This document shows, piece by piece, positions 1 through 5,520 of a stretch of 5,565 nt of DNA. How positions within the stretch are numbered: position 1 is the stretch's first letter; each line of letters opens with the position of its first letter. The translations under genes and the position numbers were made by a program. Source of the DNA: Hyphomicrobiales bacterium (GTDB lineage Bacteria; Pseudomonadota; Alphaproteobacteria; Rhizobiales; Aestuariivirgaceae); assembly GCA_012032065.1 (NCBI GenBank), contig JAAURV010000221.1, positions 1 through 5,565 of the forward strand. Direction: 5' to 3'. The notes under the pieces were generated by a model, which was not told where the DNA came from, did no database searches, and worked only from the letters and a program-made list of their open reading frames with translations.

Positions 1-127
1 CGGTGTGCAGCGCACGCGGAATCCGGTCGATCACCACGCCTTCCGATAGCCCGAGCATGGCAAACAGCGTGGCCACGATGCGCATCAGTGCATCCCGGTT
101 CCGTGTCATCGCCAAGTCCCAGTCCAT
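1..127 (-). CDS. Conserved hypothetical protein, N-terminal 42 codons only, downstream of an SOS-type promoter
   Basis: The gene starts at ATG 127 and runs off the left edge, so only 42 residues are visible. It begins MDWDLAMTRNRDALMRIVAT and continues with a hydrophobic stretch (about residues 15-34) followed by a short basic segment with IPRALHT. A Shine-Dalgarno-like AGAGGA lies about eight bases upstream of the ATG, which supports this start. The opening resembles an uncharacterised protein family that I recall from Rhizobiales and other Alphaproteobacteria; I know no function for it. The promoter directly in front contains an exact LexA box (150-164), so I infer induction by DNA damage. 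Without the rest of the gene, domain content cannot be judged. It could be membrane-associated because of the hydrophobic stretch, but that stretch is short and could be an amphipathic helix. Confidence 0.75.
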   Translation of the reverse strand, partial: MDWDLAMTRNRDALMRIVATLFAMLGLSEGVVIDRIPRALHT

Positions 128-149
128 GGGGGTTCCTCTTCAAACGAGG

Positions 150-182
150 GAACAAATATAGAACATTATAAATGCGTGTCAA
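150..182 (-). promoter_or_regulatory. SOS promoter: LexA box GTTC-N7-GTTC over the -10 element
   Basis: On the minus strand, TTGACA (182-177) is a perfect -35 hexamer. It is followed by a 16-base spacer and TATATT (160-155) as the -10. The LexA-type box GTTCTATATTTGTTC occupies 164-150 and covers this -10. The direct repeat GTTC-N7-GTTC is the known LexA recognition sequence in Alphaproteobacteria, and an operator lying over the -10 is the usual repression geometry. The start codon at 127 follows about 23 bases after the box, giving a short leader with a ribosome binding site. All elements are seen directly; LexA control is inferred from the match. Confidence 0.8.
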
Positions 183-218
183 GGGACGATTTTAGCCCGA
201 TCCGCCCAGGGTTTCGTC

Positions 219-249
219 TTCCCCGCGAAGCGCAGGACTGTCCGGGGAA
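219..249. repeat. Intergenic inverted repeat, 7-base arms
   Basis: TTCCCCG (219-225) pairs perfectly with CGGGGAA (243-249) around a 17-base loop, in the gap between the GMC dehydrogenase and the left-edge gene. Together with the stronger hairpin at 351-375 it makes this 257-base gap rich in secondary structure. No T-tract follows on either strand, so it does not look like a classical intrinsic terminator. It may be part of a dispersed rhizobial palindromic repeat, which I infer from general resemblance only. I see no gene in 128-384. Confidence 0.4.
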
Positions 250-350
250 AGTTCTTCGGTTGCAAACGCGGCTCTGGAAGACTCGCGCCGATTGCATATG
301 CCAAGTCTGGCGCTCCGAGGCTTCACTCCGGCGCAGCGAGGTCGAGTGGG

Positions 351-375
351 CCCCTCCCCGAATAGCGGGGAGGGG
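351..375 (-). terminator. Strong GC hairpin 10 bases past the GMC dehydrogenase stop
   Basis: CCCCTCCCCG (351-360) and CGGGGAGGGG (366-375) form a perfect 10-base stem with the 5-base loop AATAG. It sits 9 bases beyond the stop codon of the dehydrogenase in the direction of transcription, where a terminator or RNA-stabilising hairpin would be expected. There is no downstream U-tract, so it is either a non-canonical terminator, a 3' end stabiliser or a copy of a dispersed palindromic repeat. The hairpin is certain; its function is inferred. Confidence 0.5.
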
Positions 376-384
376 TGACGTGCA

Positions 385-1953
385 TCAGATATTGTTCTTT
401 CCCATCTCGCTGGCGATGTAGTCCGCCTGGCGGATAGCGAGAGCGACAATCGTGAGCGTCGGGTTCTCGGCGGCTCCCGTCGTGAACACGCTGCCGTCGG
501 AGACGAAGAGGTTCTTGATGTCGTGGGTCTGGCCCCACTTGTTCACGACACCGTCCTTTGCGTTCTCGCTCATGCGCAACGTGCCGAGATTGTGGGTCGA
601 GGGGTAGGGCGGCGTCCTGAAGGTTTTCACCGCGCCCACGGCCTCGTAAACCGCCGCGCCCTGTTTGTAGGCGTGCTCGCGCATCGCGATGTCGTTGGCG
701 TGATCCTCGAAATGCACGTTGGGCGCCGGCATGCCGTACTGGTCTTTCTCGGTGGCATGCAGGCTGACGGCGTTCTTCTCCTGTGGCATGTCTTCGCCCA
801 CGAGCCACATGCCGGCCGTGCGCTCGTAGCCCTCCATGGCCTCAGCAAAGGGCCTGCCCCATTCGCCGGGATTGAGGAACGCCGCCATGAAGGGCAGCCC
901 CAGCGCCAGCGTTTCCATCTCGTAGCCGGCCGCGAAGCCGCGCGAGGGATCGTGCCTGGCTTCGTCCTTGATAATTCCGGCCATGGTCGTGCCGCGGTAC
1001 ATGCGCACGGGCTTGTCGAAGATGGCATAGACCGATCCGGTCATGTGGCGCATGTAGTTCTTGCCGGCCAAGCCGCTTGAGTTGGCGAGCCCATCGGGGA
1101 ACTTCGATGAGTTCGAGTTCAAGAGCAAGCGGGCGCTTTCGATGACGTTGCCTGCGACGCAGACGATGCGGGCGGCCTGTTTCCGCAGATTGCCGTCCTT
1201 GCCGGCGTAGACAACGCCGGTCACCTTGCCTGTGTCGTCATGCTCGATCTTGACCACCTGCGAATTGGGGCGGACTTCGAGATTGCCGGTCTCCTCGCCT
1301 TTCGGAATTTCGGAGATCAGCGTCGACCATTTTGCGCCCGACTTGCAGCCCTGGAAGCAGAAGCCGATCTGCTGGCAGGCTCCGCGTCCGTCGCGGGGCT
1401 CGGAGTTGATCGACATGTTGCCGGTGTGGACTTCCTTGTAGCCGAGCTTCCTGGCGCCGGCTTCGAACACTTTGTAGTTGTTGTTGCCGGGAAGGCGCGG
1501 GATGTTGTTGGCGCCGGTCGTTCCCATCTTGAACTCGGCCTTGTCGTACCACGGCGCCATTTCGGCGGCGTCGATCGGCCAGTCGAGCAGGTTGGCTCCT
1601 GCTATGCCGCCGTAAGTGGTCTTGGCTTTCCACTCGTGATCCTGGAAGCGGAGCGATGCGCCGGCCCAATGGATCGTCGAACCGCCGACCGCCTTGCAGA
1701 TCCATGCGGGAAGGCCGGAGAAGTCCTTGGCGACGCGCCATGTGCCAGACGTGGTGCGCTTGTCGAGCCATGAAATCTGGCCAAAGCTGCCCCACTCGTC
1801 GTTCTGGAAGTCTTCCATCTCGACGCGAGGTCCCGCTTCGAGGCACACGACCTTGACGCCCTTCTGGGCGAGTTCGTTGGATAGCGTTCCACCGCCTGCA
1901 CCGGAGCCTACGACCACGACGACAGTGTTGTCATTCTTGTCAAAAGTAGCCAT
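385..1953 (-). CDS. GMC family FAD-dependent oxidoreductase (sugar/alcohol dehydrogenase large subunit, gluconate 2-dehydrogenase-like)
   Basis: A 522-residue flavoprotein that probably oxidises a sugar, sugar acid or alcohol in the periplasm; the substrate cannot be read from sequence. The N-terminal FAD-binding fold is clear: VVVVVGSGAGGG at about 11-22, then an acidic CLEAGPR strand end. Residues 193, 199 and 203 are cysteines in a C-x5-C-x3-C arrangement (ACQQIGFCFQGC), like the triplet that holds the 3Fe-4S cluster in bacterial FAD-dependent glucose dehydrogenase. The C-terminal GMC domain has STHNLGTLRM with the likely catalytic His454, then SDGSVF and ENPTLTIVALA with Asn497. I chose ATG 1953 because GGGAGG lies 7 bases upstream; the longer start at 1983 would overlap the upstream gene. 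There is no signal peptide, so export is probably by co-translocation with the Tat-bearing subunit encoded 11 bases upstream. No cytochrome c subunit follows. Confidence 0.93.
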   Translation of the reverse strand: MATFDKNDNTVVVVVGSGAGGGTLSNELAQKGVKVVCLEAGPRVEMEDFQNDEWGSFGQISWLDKRTTSGTWRVAKDFSGLPAWICKAVGGSTIHWAGASLRFQDHEWKAKTTYGGIAGANLLDWPIDAAEMAPWYDKAEFKMGTTGANNIPRLPGNNNYKVFEAGARKLGYKEVHTGNMSINSEPRDGRGACQQIGFCFQGCKSGAKWSTLISEIPKGEETGNLEVRPNSQVVKIEHDDTGKVTGVVYAGKDGNLRKQAARIVCVAGNVIESARLLLNSNSSKFPDGLANSSGLAGKNYMRHMTGSVYAIFDKPVRMYRGTTMAGIIKDEARHDPSRGFAAGYEMETLALGLPFMAAFLNPGEWGRPFAEAMEGYERTAGMWLVGEDMPQEKNAVSLHATEKDQYGMPAPNVHFEDHANDIAMREHAYKQGAAVYEAVGAVKTFRTPPYPSTHNLGTLRMSENAKDGVVNKWGQTHDIKNLFVSDGSVFTTGAAENPTLTIVALAIRQADYIASEMGKNNI

Positions 1954-1964
1954 GTGCGCCTCCC

Positions 1965-2518
1965 TTAAGCCTTGTCCAGCCAATCGATGTCATTGAAACC
2001 GCGTTCGATGTAGCCGCCTTGCGAGGCGCTTTCGCCTTGGTAGCCGAACTGGGGCCAAAGCTCCTGGTTGTTGTAGATGCCGGTCACCAATGAGCCGCGC
2101 ACCGCGCCGAAGAAATCCGGCATCTGCGTTTCCATTTCCCTGAGAACGGCAATCCGATCGTCTTCCTTCGCCGAGGCCGCGTATTTTCCGAAACCCATGC
2201 GCTCGCTCAAGCCATCGAGAAGCTGCGCGCCTTTTCCAGCATCTCTTTTTTCGCGGCATCGTCCTTGGCTGCCGCATCGTGGGCCGAAATGACGGCGGCG
2301 TAGGCCGTGTCGGCGATCCTGTCATGCGGATAGAGATCGCGCGCCATCTTCACCAGCGCCGCAAAGGCCTCCGCCGTAAGGGCTACCGGCGCATTTGCGT
2401 AGGCGGGTGGCGCAAGCGCAACAACCGGCCCTGCCACCGCGACGGCTGCCGCACCGCCGCCTGTCTTCAGTACCGTTCGCCGCGAAACTGCCGGCGTCTT
2501 GTCAATCAGTCGAACCAT
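1965..2518 (-). pseudogene. Gluconate 2-dehydrogenase subunit 3 family protein (Tat signal), one frameshift
   Basis: This is the small subunit that normally partners a GMC dehydrogenase and carries it through the Tat system. The N-terminal part starts at ATG 2518, preceded by AAGGAG eight bases upstream, and has a twin-arginine signal SRRTVLK followed by an Ala/Val-rich core ending near AYANA. It reads MARDLYPHDRIADTAY and stops at 2207 after 103 codons. The family C-terminal half (GSLVTGIYNN, ELWPQFGYQG, GGYIERGFNDIDWL) lies in another frame, readable up to 1965. The two parts join smoothly if one G is added in AAGGCG near 2228-2233: the text becomes EMLEKGAQLLDGLSERMG, about 184 residues in total, normal for the family. 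The second part on its own would start at TTG 2210 with a TTGA overlap and no convincing ribosome binding site. So this is either a real frameshift mutation or a sequencing error; I favour a single gene. Confidence 0.8.
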
Positions 2519-2540
2519 GGTTTGCTCTCCTTCTTTGTTC

Positions 2541-2936
2541 TCAGGTGAAGCGGCCGTGGCGCTGCAACACCTCGATTTTGTAGCCGTCCGGGTCCTGCAC
2601 GAAAAAGAACTTGGCGAAGAGCTTGCCGTCGCGCTGAAATTCCTTGAGCGGGGTTGGCGACAGGCCTTCCGCAATGACGCGCGCATGTTCCGCCGCCGCA
2701 TCGGTCACCGACACGGCAAGATGGCCATAGCCGTTGCCAAGATCGTATGCCTCGGAGCGCCCGGCATTCACCGTGAGCTCCAGTTCAAAATCGTTCTCGT
2801 CGTTCTTGAGATAGACGAGCGTGAAGCCGTCGAACGGATAGCGGTCCTTCACCTTGAGGCCGAAGGCCTTTCCGTAAAACGCCACCGAGCGGGCTTCGTC
2901 GAGAACGCGGATCATGCTGTGAATTGCCTTGGCCAC
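2541..2936 (-). CDS. gloA: Lactoylglutathione lyase (glyoxalase I), VOC family
   Basis: A 131-residue cytosolic enzyme of the vicinal oxygen chelate family, close in length to E. coli GloA. It converts the hemithioacetal of methylglyoxal and glutathione to S-lactoylglutathione. Two beta-alpha-beta-beta-beta modules are visible, beginning IHSMIRVLDEARSVAFY and YGHLAVSVTDAAAEHA. All four metal ligands of the family can be placed: His6, Glu53 (in LELTVN), His72 (in GYGHLAV) and Glu122 (in GYKIEVLQ), with the conserved DPDGYKIE block. I chose the GTG start at 2936 because GGAGG lies eight bases upstream and His6 then falls at the expected distance; the frame stays open upstream without a better start. 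It follows a 31-codon small ORF by one base and precedes the Tat-signal subunit by 22 bases. The gene is intact. Other VOC enzymes (e.g. an epimerase-like member) are possible but less likely. Confidence 0.9.
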   Translation of the reverse strand: MAKAIHSMIRVLDEARSVAFYGKAFGLKVKDRYPFDGFTLVYLKNDENDFELELTVNAGRSEAYDLGNGYGHLAVSVTDAAAEHARVIAEGLSPTPLKEFQRDGKLFAKFFFVQDPDGYKIEVLQRHGRFT

Positions 2937-2937
2937 T

Positions 2938-3033
2938 TCACATGCCTCCGTTCGCCTTGATGTGTTCGATGTGCGGCACATTTGCGCTGGCGGCGGAAAT
3001 GCCCAGCGAAATGGCCAAGAGCCATTGCCGCAT
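2938..3033 (-). CDS. Small ORF of 31 codons, signal-peptide-like, coupled to gloA
   Basis: ATG 3033 is preceded by GGGAG with six bases between it and the start. The peptide begins MRQWLLAISLGISAASA, a textbook short signal sequence (basic residue, hydrophobic core, ASA cleavage-like end). It then has about 14 residues, including NVPHIEHIKANGGM. The stop TGA (2940-2938) lies one base from the GTG of gloA, and the gloA ribosome binding site sits inside its last codons, so the two are likely translationally coupled. I do not recognise a family. It could be a real secreted micropeptide, a leader peptide, or the remnant of a longer exported protein. Good start signals and tight spacing support translation; lack of a known homologue limits confidence. 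Confidence 0.5.
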   Translation of the reverse strand: MRQWLLAISLGISAASANVPHIEHIKANGGM

Positions 3034-3043
3034 CGTTTTCTCC

Positions 3044-3069
3044 CATTCCAGTTCTTGTTCTTTGGAATG
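3044..3069. repeat. Inverted repeat CATTCCA-N12-TGGAATG upstream of the small ORF
   Basis: Two perfect 7-base arms (3044-3050 and 3063-3069) flank a 12-base spacer, directly next to the ribosome binding site of the small ORF at 2938-3033. As DNA it could be an operator; as RNA it could form a hairpin in the leader of the small ORF and gloA. It lies in the 77-base gap after the ribbon-helix-helix gene. I see no convincing -35/-10 pair in that gap, so these genes may share the upstream promoter. Confidence 0.35.
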
Positions 3070-3110
3070 AGTCTAGGCCTCGAATGCGGCCATGTGGTGT
3101 TAGGTGGATA

Positions 3111-3413
3111 CTACGCGGCGGCTTGCGCCTCGCGGGCGAGCCTGGCGCGGCCGAAGTCCGCCTCCAGGTAAATCAGGCAGCTGCAGCGCAGGAGCGAGGC
3201 GAAGTTGGGCACCTCGCCATTGATTTCGAGGGCCTCTTCATAGAGCGTCGACAGGAAGCGGGGCAGGGGCAAGCCCTGGCTCTTGGCAATCTCTTCAACC
3301 ACAACCCAGTATTTCGCCTCGAGCCGCACGCTGGTGGCGTGCCCCATCAAGCGCACGGAGCGGGTCTCGTAGGCGTAGTTGGCGGGATTCTGCCCCGCGA
3401 AGATACGGCACAT
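3111..3413 (-). CDS. Ribbon-helix-helix domain DNA-binding protein (RHH_4 type)
   Basis: A 100-residue protein starting MCRIFAGQNP at ATG 3413, with GGAGGT about six bases upstream. The frame extends further upstream (to 3563), but that part is low-complexity and lacks a ribosome binding site. Residues 17-35 (TRSVRLMGHATSVRLEAKYW) form the predicted beta-strand and start of the first helix of a ribbon-helix-helix fold; EEIAKSQGLPLPRFLSTLYEEAL gives the following helices. The block NFASLLRCSCLIYL at about 70-83 is also typical of this alphaproteobacterial family, whose members are annotated as putative regulators without known targets. It is followed after 77 bases by the small ORF and gloA, so it may regulate that operon or itself; this is inferred from position. 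No frameshift or missing segment is seen. Confidence 0.88.
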   Translation of the reverse strand: MCRIFAGQNPANYAYETRSVRLMGHATSVRLEAKYWVVVEEIAKSQGLPLPRFLSTLYEEALEINGEVPNFASLLRCSCLIYLEADFGRARLAREAQAAA

Positions 3414-3430
3414 GCCTGACCTCCATCGGT

Positions 3431-3444
3431 TTCGCAAATGCGAA
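3431..3444 (-). promoter_or_regulatory. Palindrome TTCGCA-AA-TGCGAA, candidate operator of the RHH gene
   Basis: Perfect 6-base arms with a 2-base centre lie 6 bases upstream of the GGAGG ribosome binding site of the ribbon-helix-helix gene. A weak possible promoter is further upstream on the minus strand: TTGCAC (3484-3479), 17 bases, GAGGAT (3461-3456). A palindrome just downstream of the promoter would suit autoregulation by the encoded protein, but no experiment or second copy of the site in this window supports that. Confidence 0.35.
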
Positions 3445-3530
3445 GAGGTACCGGAATCCTCACACAGTTTTCCGCGCCGTGCAAGATTCATCGAGGGCGA
3501 CCTTAGGCTTATGTGTCCGCGCCACGGAAC

Positions 3531-3549
3531 TCCATCGTGGGCCGATGGA
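3531..3549 (-). terminator. Hairpin downstream of the RTX gene
   Basis: TCCATCG (3531-3537) and CGATGGA (3543-3549) form a perfect 7-base stem with a 5-base loop. It starts 10 bases beyond the RTX stop codon in the direction of transcription. No T-tract follows, so termination is uncertain. The rest of 3414-3559 holds the upstream region of the ribbon-helix-helix gene and no other gene. Confidence 0.3.
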
Positions 3550-3559
3550 AAGGCGCTGG

Positions 3560-5314
3560 TCAAACGATCAGGATGTCAGCGTGGGTTACGATTGCCGTCG
3601 CTTGCAGTTCGGCGAGCATGACCGCCCCCGCGGCGGCGCTGCCATCGGAGTCGAACCAGAGAGTCTTGTTCGACGTGTTAAAGATGAAACGCACGGCGGC
3701 ATTCGCGGCGGCTGTGTTGGCCGAGGACTGAAACTGGTTCGCGCTCAGTGTGCCAGCCGTCAGCCCGCCGCCGAAGGCGCTGCCGGTGATGACGAAGAGG
3801 TCATCGGCGGCGGAGAAGTCGAGGATGAGATCGCCAACTTCGTTGAGCGCCATGAACTCGAAGCGGTCCGCGCCGGCCCCGCCTGTCAATGTGTCGATCG
3901 AGGTCCCGCCAATAATCCGGTCCGCGCCGCTGCCGCCGTCGAGGATGTCTCTGCCGCTCTGGCCGAAGAGAATGTTGGAGGCTGCGTCACCCTTCAGGCA
4001 GTCGTCGAAATTGGTTCCGCGAAGCCTTTCTATTCCAACGAATGTGTCGCCTTTGGCGTCGCCTGTGCCTGTAAGCGACCCATCGAGTGCCGCGGTCACT
4101 CCAACCGTGACCGCCGTCAGATAGTCCGCCATGTCGGCGCTGCCCGCGCCGCCATTCAAAACTGTCGGAGCCAGCGCCGCCGCGCAGTGTATCATTGCCG
4201 TCGCCGCCGGAAAGATCGTCGTCTCCAGTGCCGCCTTGCTGCGTGTCGTTGCCGGCGCCGCCAGCGAGGATGTCCGCCCCGCCCCGGCCATCCAAAACGT
4301 CCGCGCCATTGCCGCCGGACAGCCGGTTTCCCGCGGCCGAGCCGAAGATCACGTCGTTGAAGCCGGTGCCATTCACGTCGTCGATGCCGATGAACAGGTC
4401 CAGGCCGTAGGTCCCGGTATTGACGGCATGGTTTGATCCGATGTCGGTTGTGACGCCACTGGAAGCAGCGCTGTAGTCGAGCACATCCCGGTACGCCGTC
4501 AAGTTTGTGCCTATATAGGTATCGTTGCCGCTTCCGGCTTCTTCGAAGAACTCATTTCCGCGCGGCGAGCCCGTGACATAGTCGTTGCCCTCGCCGCCGA
4601 AAAATACGGTGGAGAAGCCATTGGTTTGCTGATGGTTGGCGTCGTAAACAAACGTGTCGCCGCCGCTTCCGCCGAAGAAGACGTCGCCGTAACCCGCGTA
4701 GGTGATGAAATCGTCGCCGTCGCCGCCGTCGATGTAGTCCGGCGCGGAGTCAGTGTTGTCCATAATGACCAAGGTGTCGTTCCCCGCGCCCGCGGTGAGT
4801 GTCAGATCTCCCTCGAAGTCGACAAAGTAGTCGTCACCGGCGCCAAGGATCACCGTGTCGTCGCCGGAGAAGAACTCGTTGCCGGCACCGGTGCGGCTTA
4901 CAATGGCATAGTAAGATGTCACTGGGCCGTTTGGCGCTTGGCCTGTAGCCACGACAGTAATCCGGAACGCCGATGGCGCTCCCCTTTGATCGTTCCGATC
5001 TCCGCGCCGGTGTTCGGATCGCGGAGTGTCCAATCGAGGTGAAGGGAAAAATCATAGGCATACGCGCCGGGCGCGGTTGGAACTGGCGTGAACTCCGTCA
5101 GGTCCAGCGTCGCCTTGCCGACCGTGATATCGCCCGCGTCGAAGCTTTCGCTTTCATTGACGTCTTCGTACCAGTCAAGGCTTATGGCCCACTCGCCCGG
5201 CCCGGCCAGTTCCCCGGTCATGAAGCTCCTGACCGAATGCTGATACAGCGGCGTCCACAAGGCGTAGTTCGCCCAGTTGAATGTCGCGCCCTGATTGATC
5301 GTGAGTTCCGCCAT
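3560..5314 (-). pseudogene. RTX-type calcium-binding repeat protein, probably type I secreted, with two frameshifts
   Basis: One gene of about 584 codons seen in three pieces. Piece 1 (ATG 5314 to about 4984) begins MAELTINQGATFNWANYALW and forms a beta-rich N-terminal region of about 110 residues that I do not recognise. Piece 2 (about 4984 to 4158) carries most of the roughly 15 RTX nonapeptides of the GGxGxDxxx kind (GGDGDDFIT, GGSGGDTFV, GGAGNDTQQ, GGDGNDTLR). Piece 3 (about 4160 to 3560) has GGSGADRII, GGAGADRFE and an end typical of RTX proteins: TSNKTLWFDSDGSAAAGAV, then ADILIV. RTX repeats bind calcium outside the cell, and the uncleaved C-terminus is the type I secretion signal; no ABC exporter is in the window. 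The frames join if one G is added to the G4 run at 4981-4984 (TIKGGAPSAF) and one T removed from the T4 run at 4158-4161 (SDSLNGGAGS). The two shifts cancel, so total length stays a multiple of three. The start codon has no strong Shine-Dalgarno sequence. The function of the intact protein (adhesin, enzyme, S-layer-like) cannot be told. Confidence 0.82.
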
Positions 5315-5334
5315 GATGCAGGGAAGTGTCCGCC

Positions 5335-5346
5335 CGCAAGCTTGCG
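5335..5346. repeat. 12-base perfect palindrome CGCAAGCTTGCG upstream of the RTX gene
   Basis: A self-complementary 12-mer lies 20 bases upstream of the RTX start codon, in the 90-base gap between it and the tRNA. It could be an operator or part of the tRNA 3' trailer; a weaker 5-base stem (5370-5374 with 5382-5386) is also in this gap. No T-tract or clear promoter hexamers accompany it, so its role is open. Confidence 0.3.
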
Positions 5347-5404
5347 CGAGACTTTACGGACGCGGCGGAGCGCGCCACGAACGCGCAATCGAGGAGTTAA
5401 CTTG

Positions 5405-5479
5405 TGGTGCCGGATGAGGGGATTGAACCCCCGACCTTCGGTTTACAAAACCGCTGCTCTACCGCTGAGCTAATCCGGC
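5405..5479 (-). tRNA. tRNA-Thr (anticodon UGU)
   Basis: The minus strand folds into a complete cloverleaf of 75 nucleotides with the CCA end encoded in DNA. The acceptor stem is GCCGGAT paired with ATCCGGC, and the D arm is GCTC-AGCGGTA-GAGC. The anticodon loop is TTTGTAA, with anticodon TGT at 5447-5445. The T arm is GGGGG-TTCAATC-CCCTC and the discriminator base is A. The anticodon TGT reads ACA threonine codons. The outermost anticodon-stem pair (G-A) is mismatched, which I recall from other alphaproteobacterial tRNA-Thr(UGU) genes. It is not in a cluster of tRNAs within this window. Confidence 0.97.
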
Positions 5480-5491
5480 CACACCGGCGCC

Positions 5492-5520
5492 CTCATAATC
5501 TTCGCGATCCCAGGCTGCAA
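5492..5520 (-). promoter_or_regulatory. Probable promoter of tRNA-Thr
   Basis: TTGCAG (5520-5515) and TATGAG (5497-5492) are separated by 17 bases on the minus strand. The -10 ends 12 bases before the first base of the tRNA, giving a very short 5' leader. Spacing and position fit a housekeeping sigma factor promoter; the -10 is an imperfect match. The last 45 bases to the right edge hold no gene that I can support. Confidence 0.5.

Noticed and set aside
165..182. Perfect TATAAT (170-165) close to TTGACA (182-177)
   Set aside because: Only 6 bases separate them, so they cannot work together; TATATT at 160-155, 16 bases from TTGACA, fits instead.
523..1080. Plus-strand open frame opposite the GMC dehydrogenase
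   Set aside because: Low-complexity text antisense to a clearly recognised, full-length flavoprotein.
1954..1983. Longer start of the GMC dehydrogenase at 1983
   Set aside because: It overlaps the upstream gene and has no better ribosome binding site than ATG 1953, which is preceded by GGGAGG and puts the FAD motif at the usual distance.
3051..3060. GTTCTTGTTC as a second LexA box
   Set aside because: The GTTC repeats are 2 bases apart rather than the required 7.
3479..4360. Long plus-strand open frame opposite the RTX gene
   Set aside because: It is Arg/Cys/Ala-rich text without a domain and lies opposite GGxGxD repeats whose codon bias opens the other strand; a shadow.
5315..5479. tRNA-Thr as an integration site for an island carrying the RTX gene
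   Set aside because: I found no repeat of the tRNA 3' end elsewhere in the window and no integrase, so nothing supports an inserted element.
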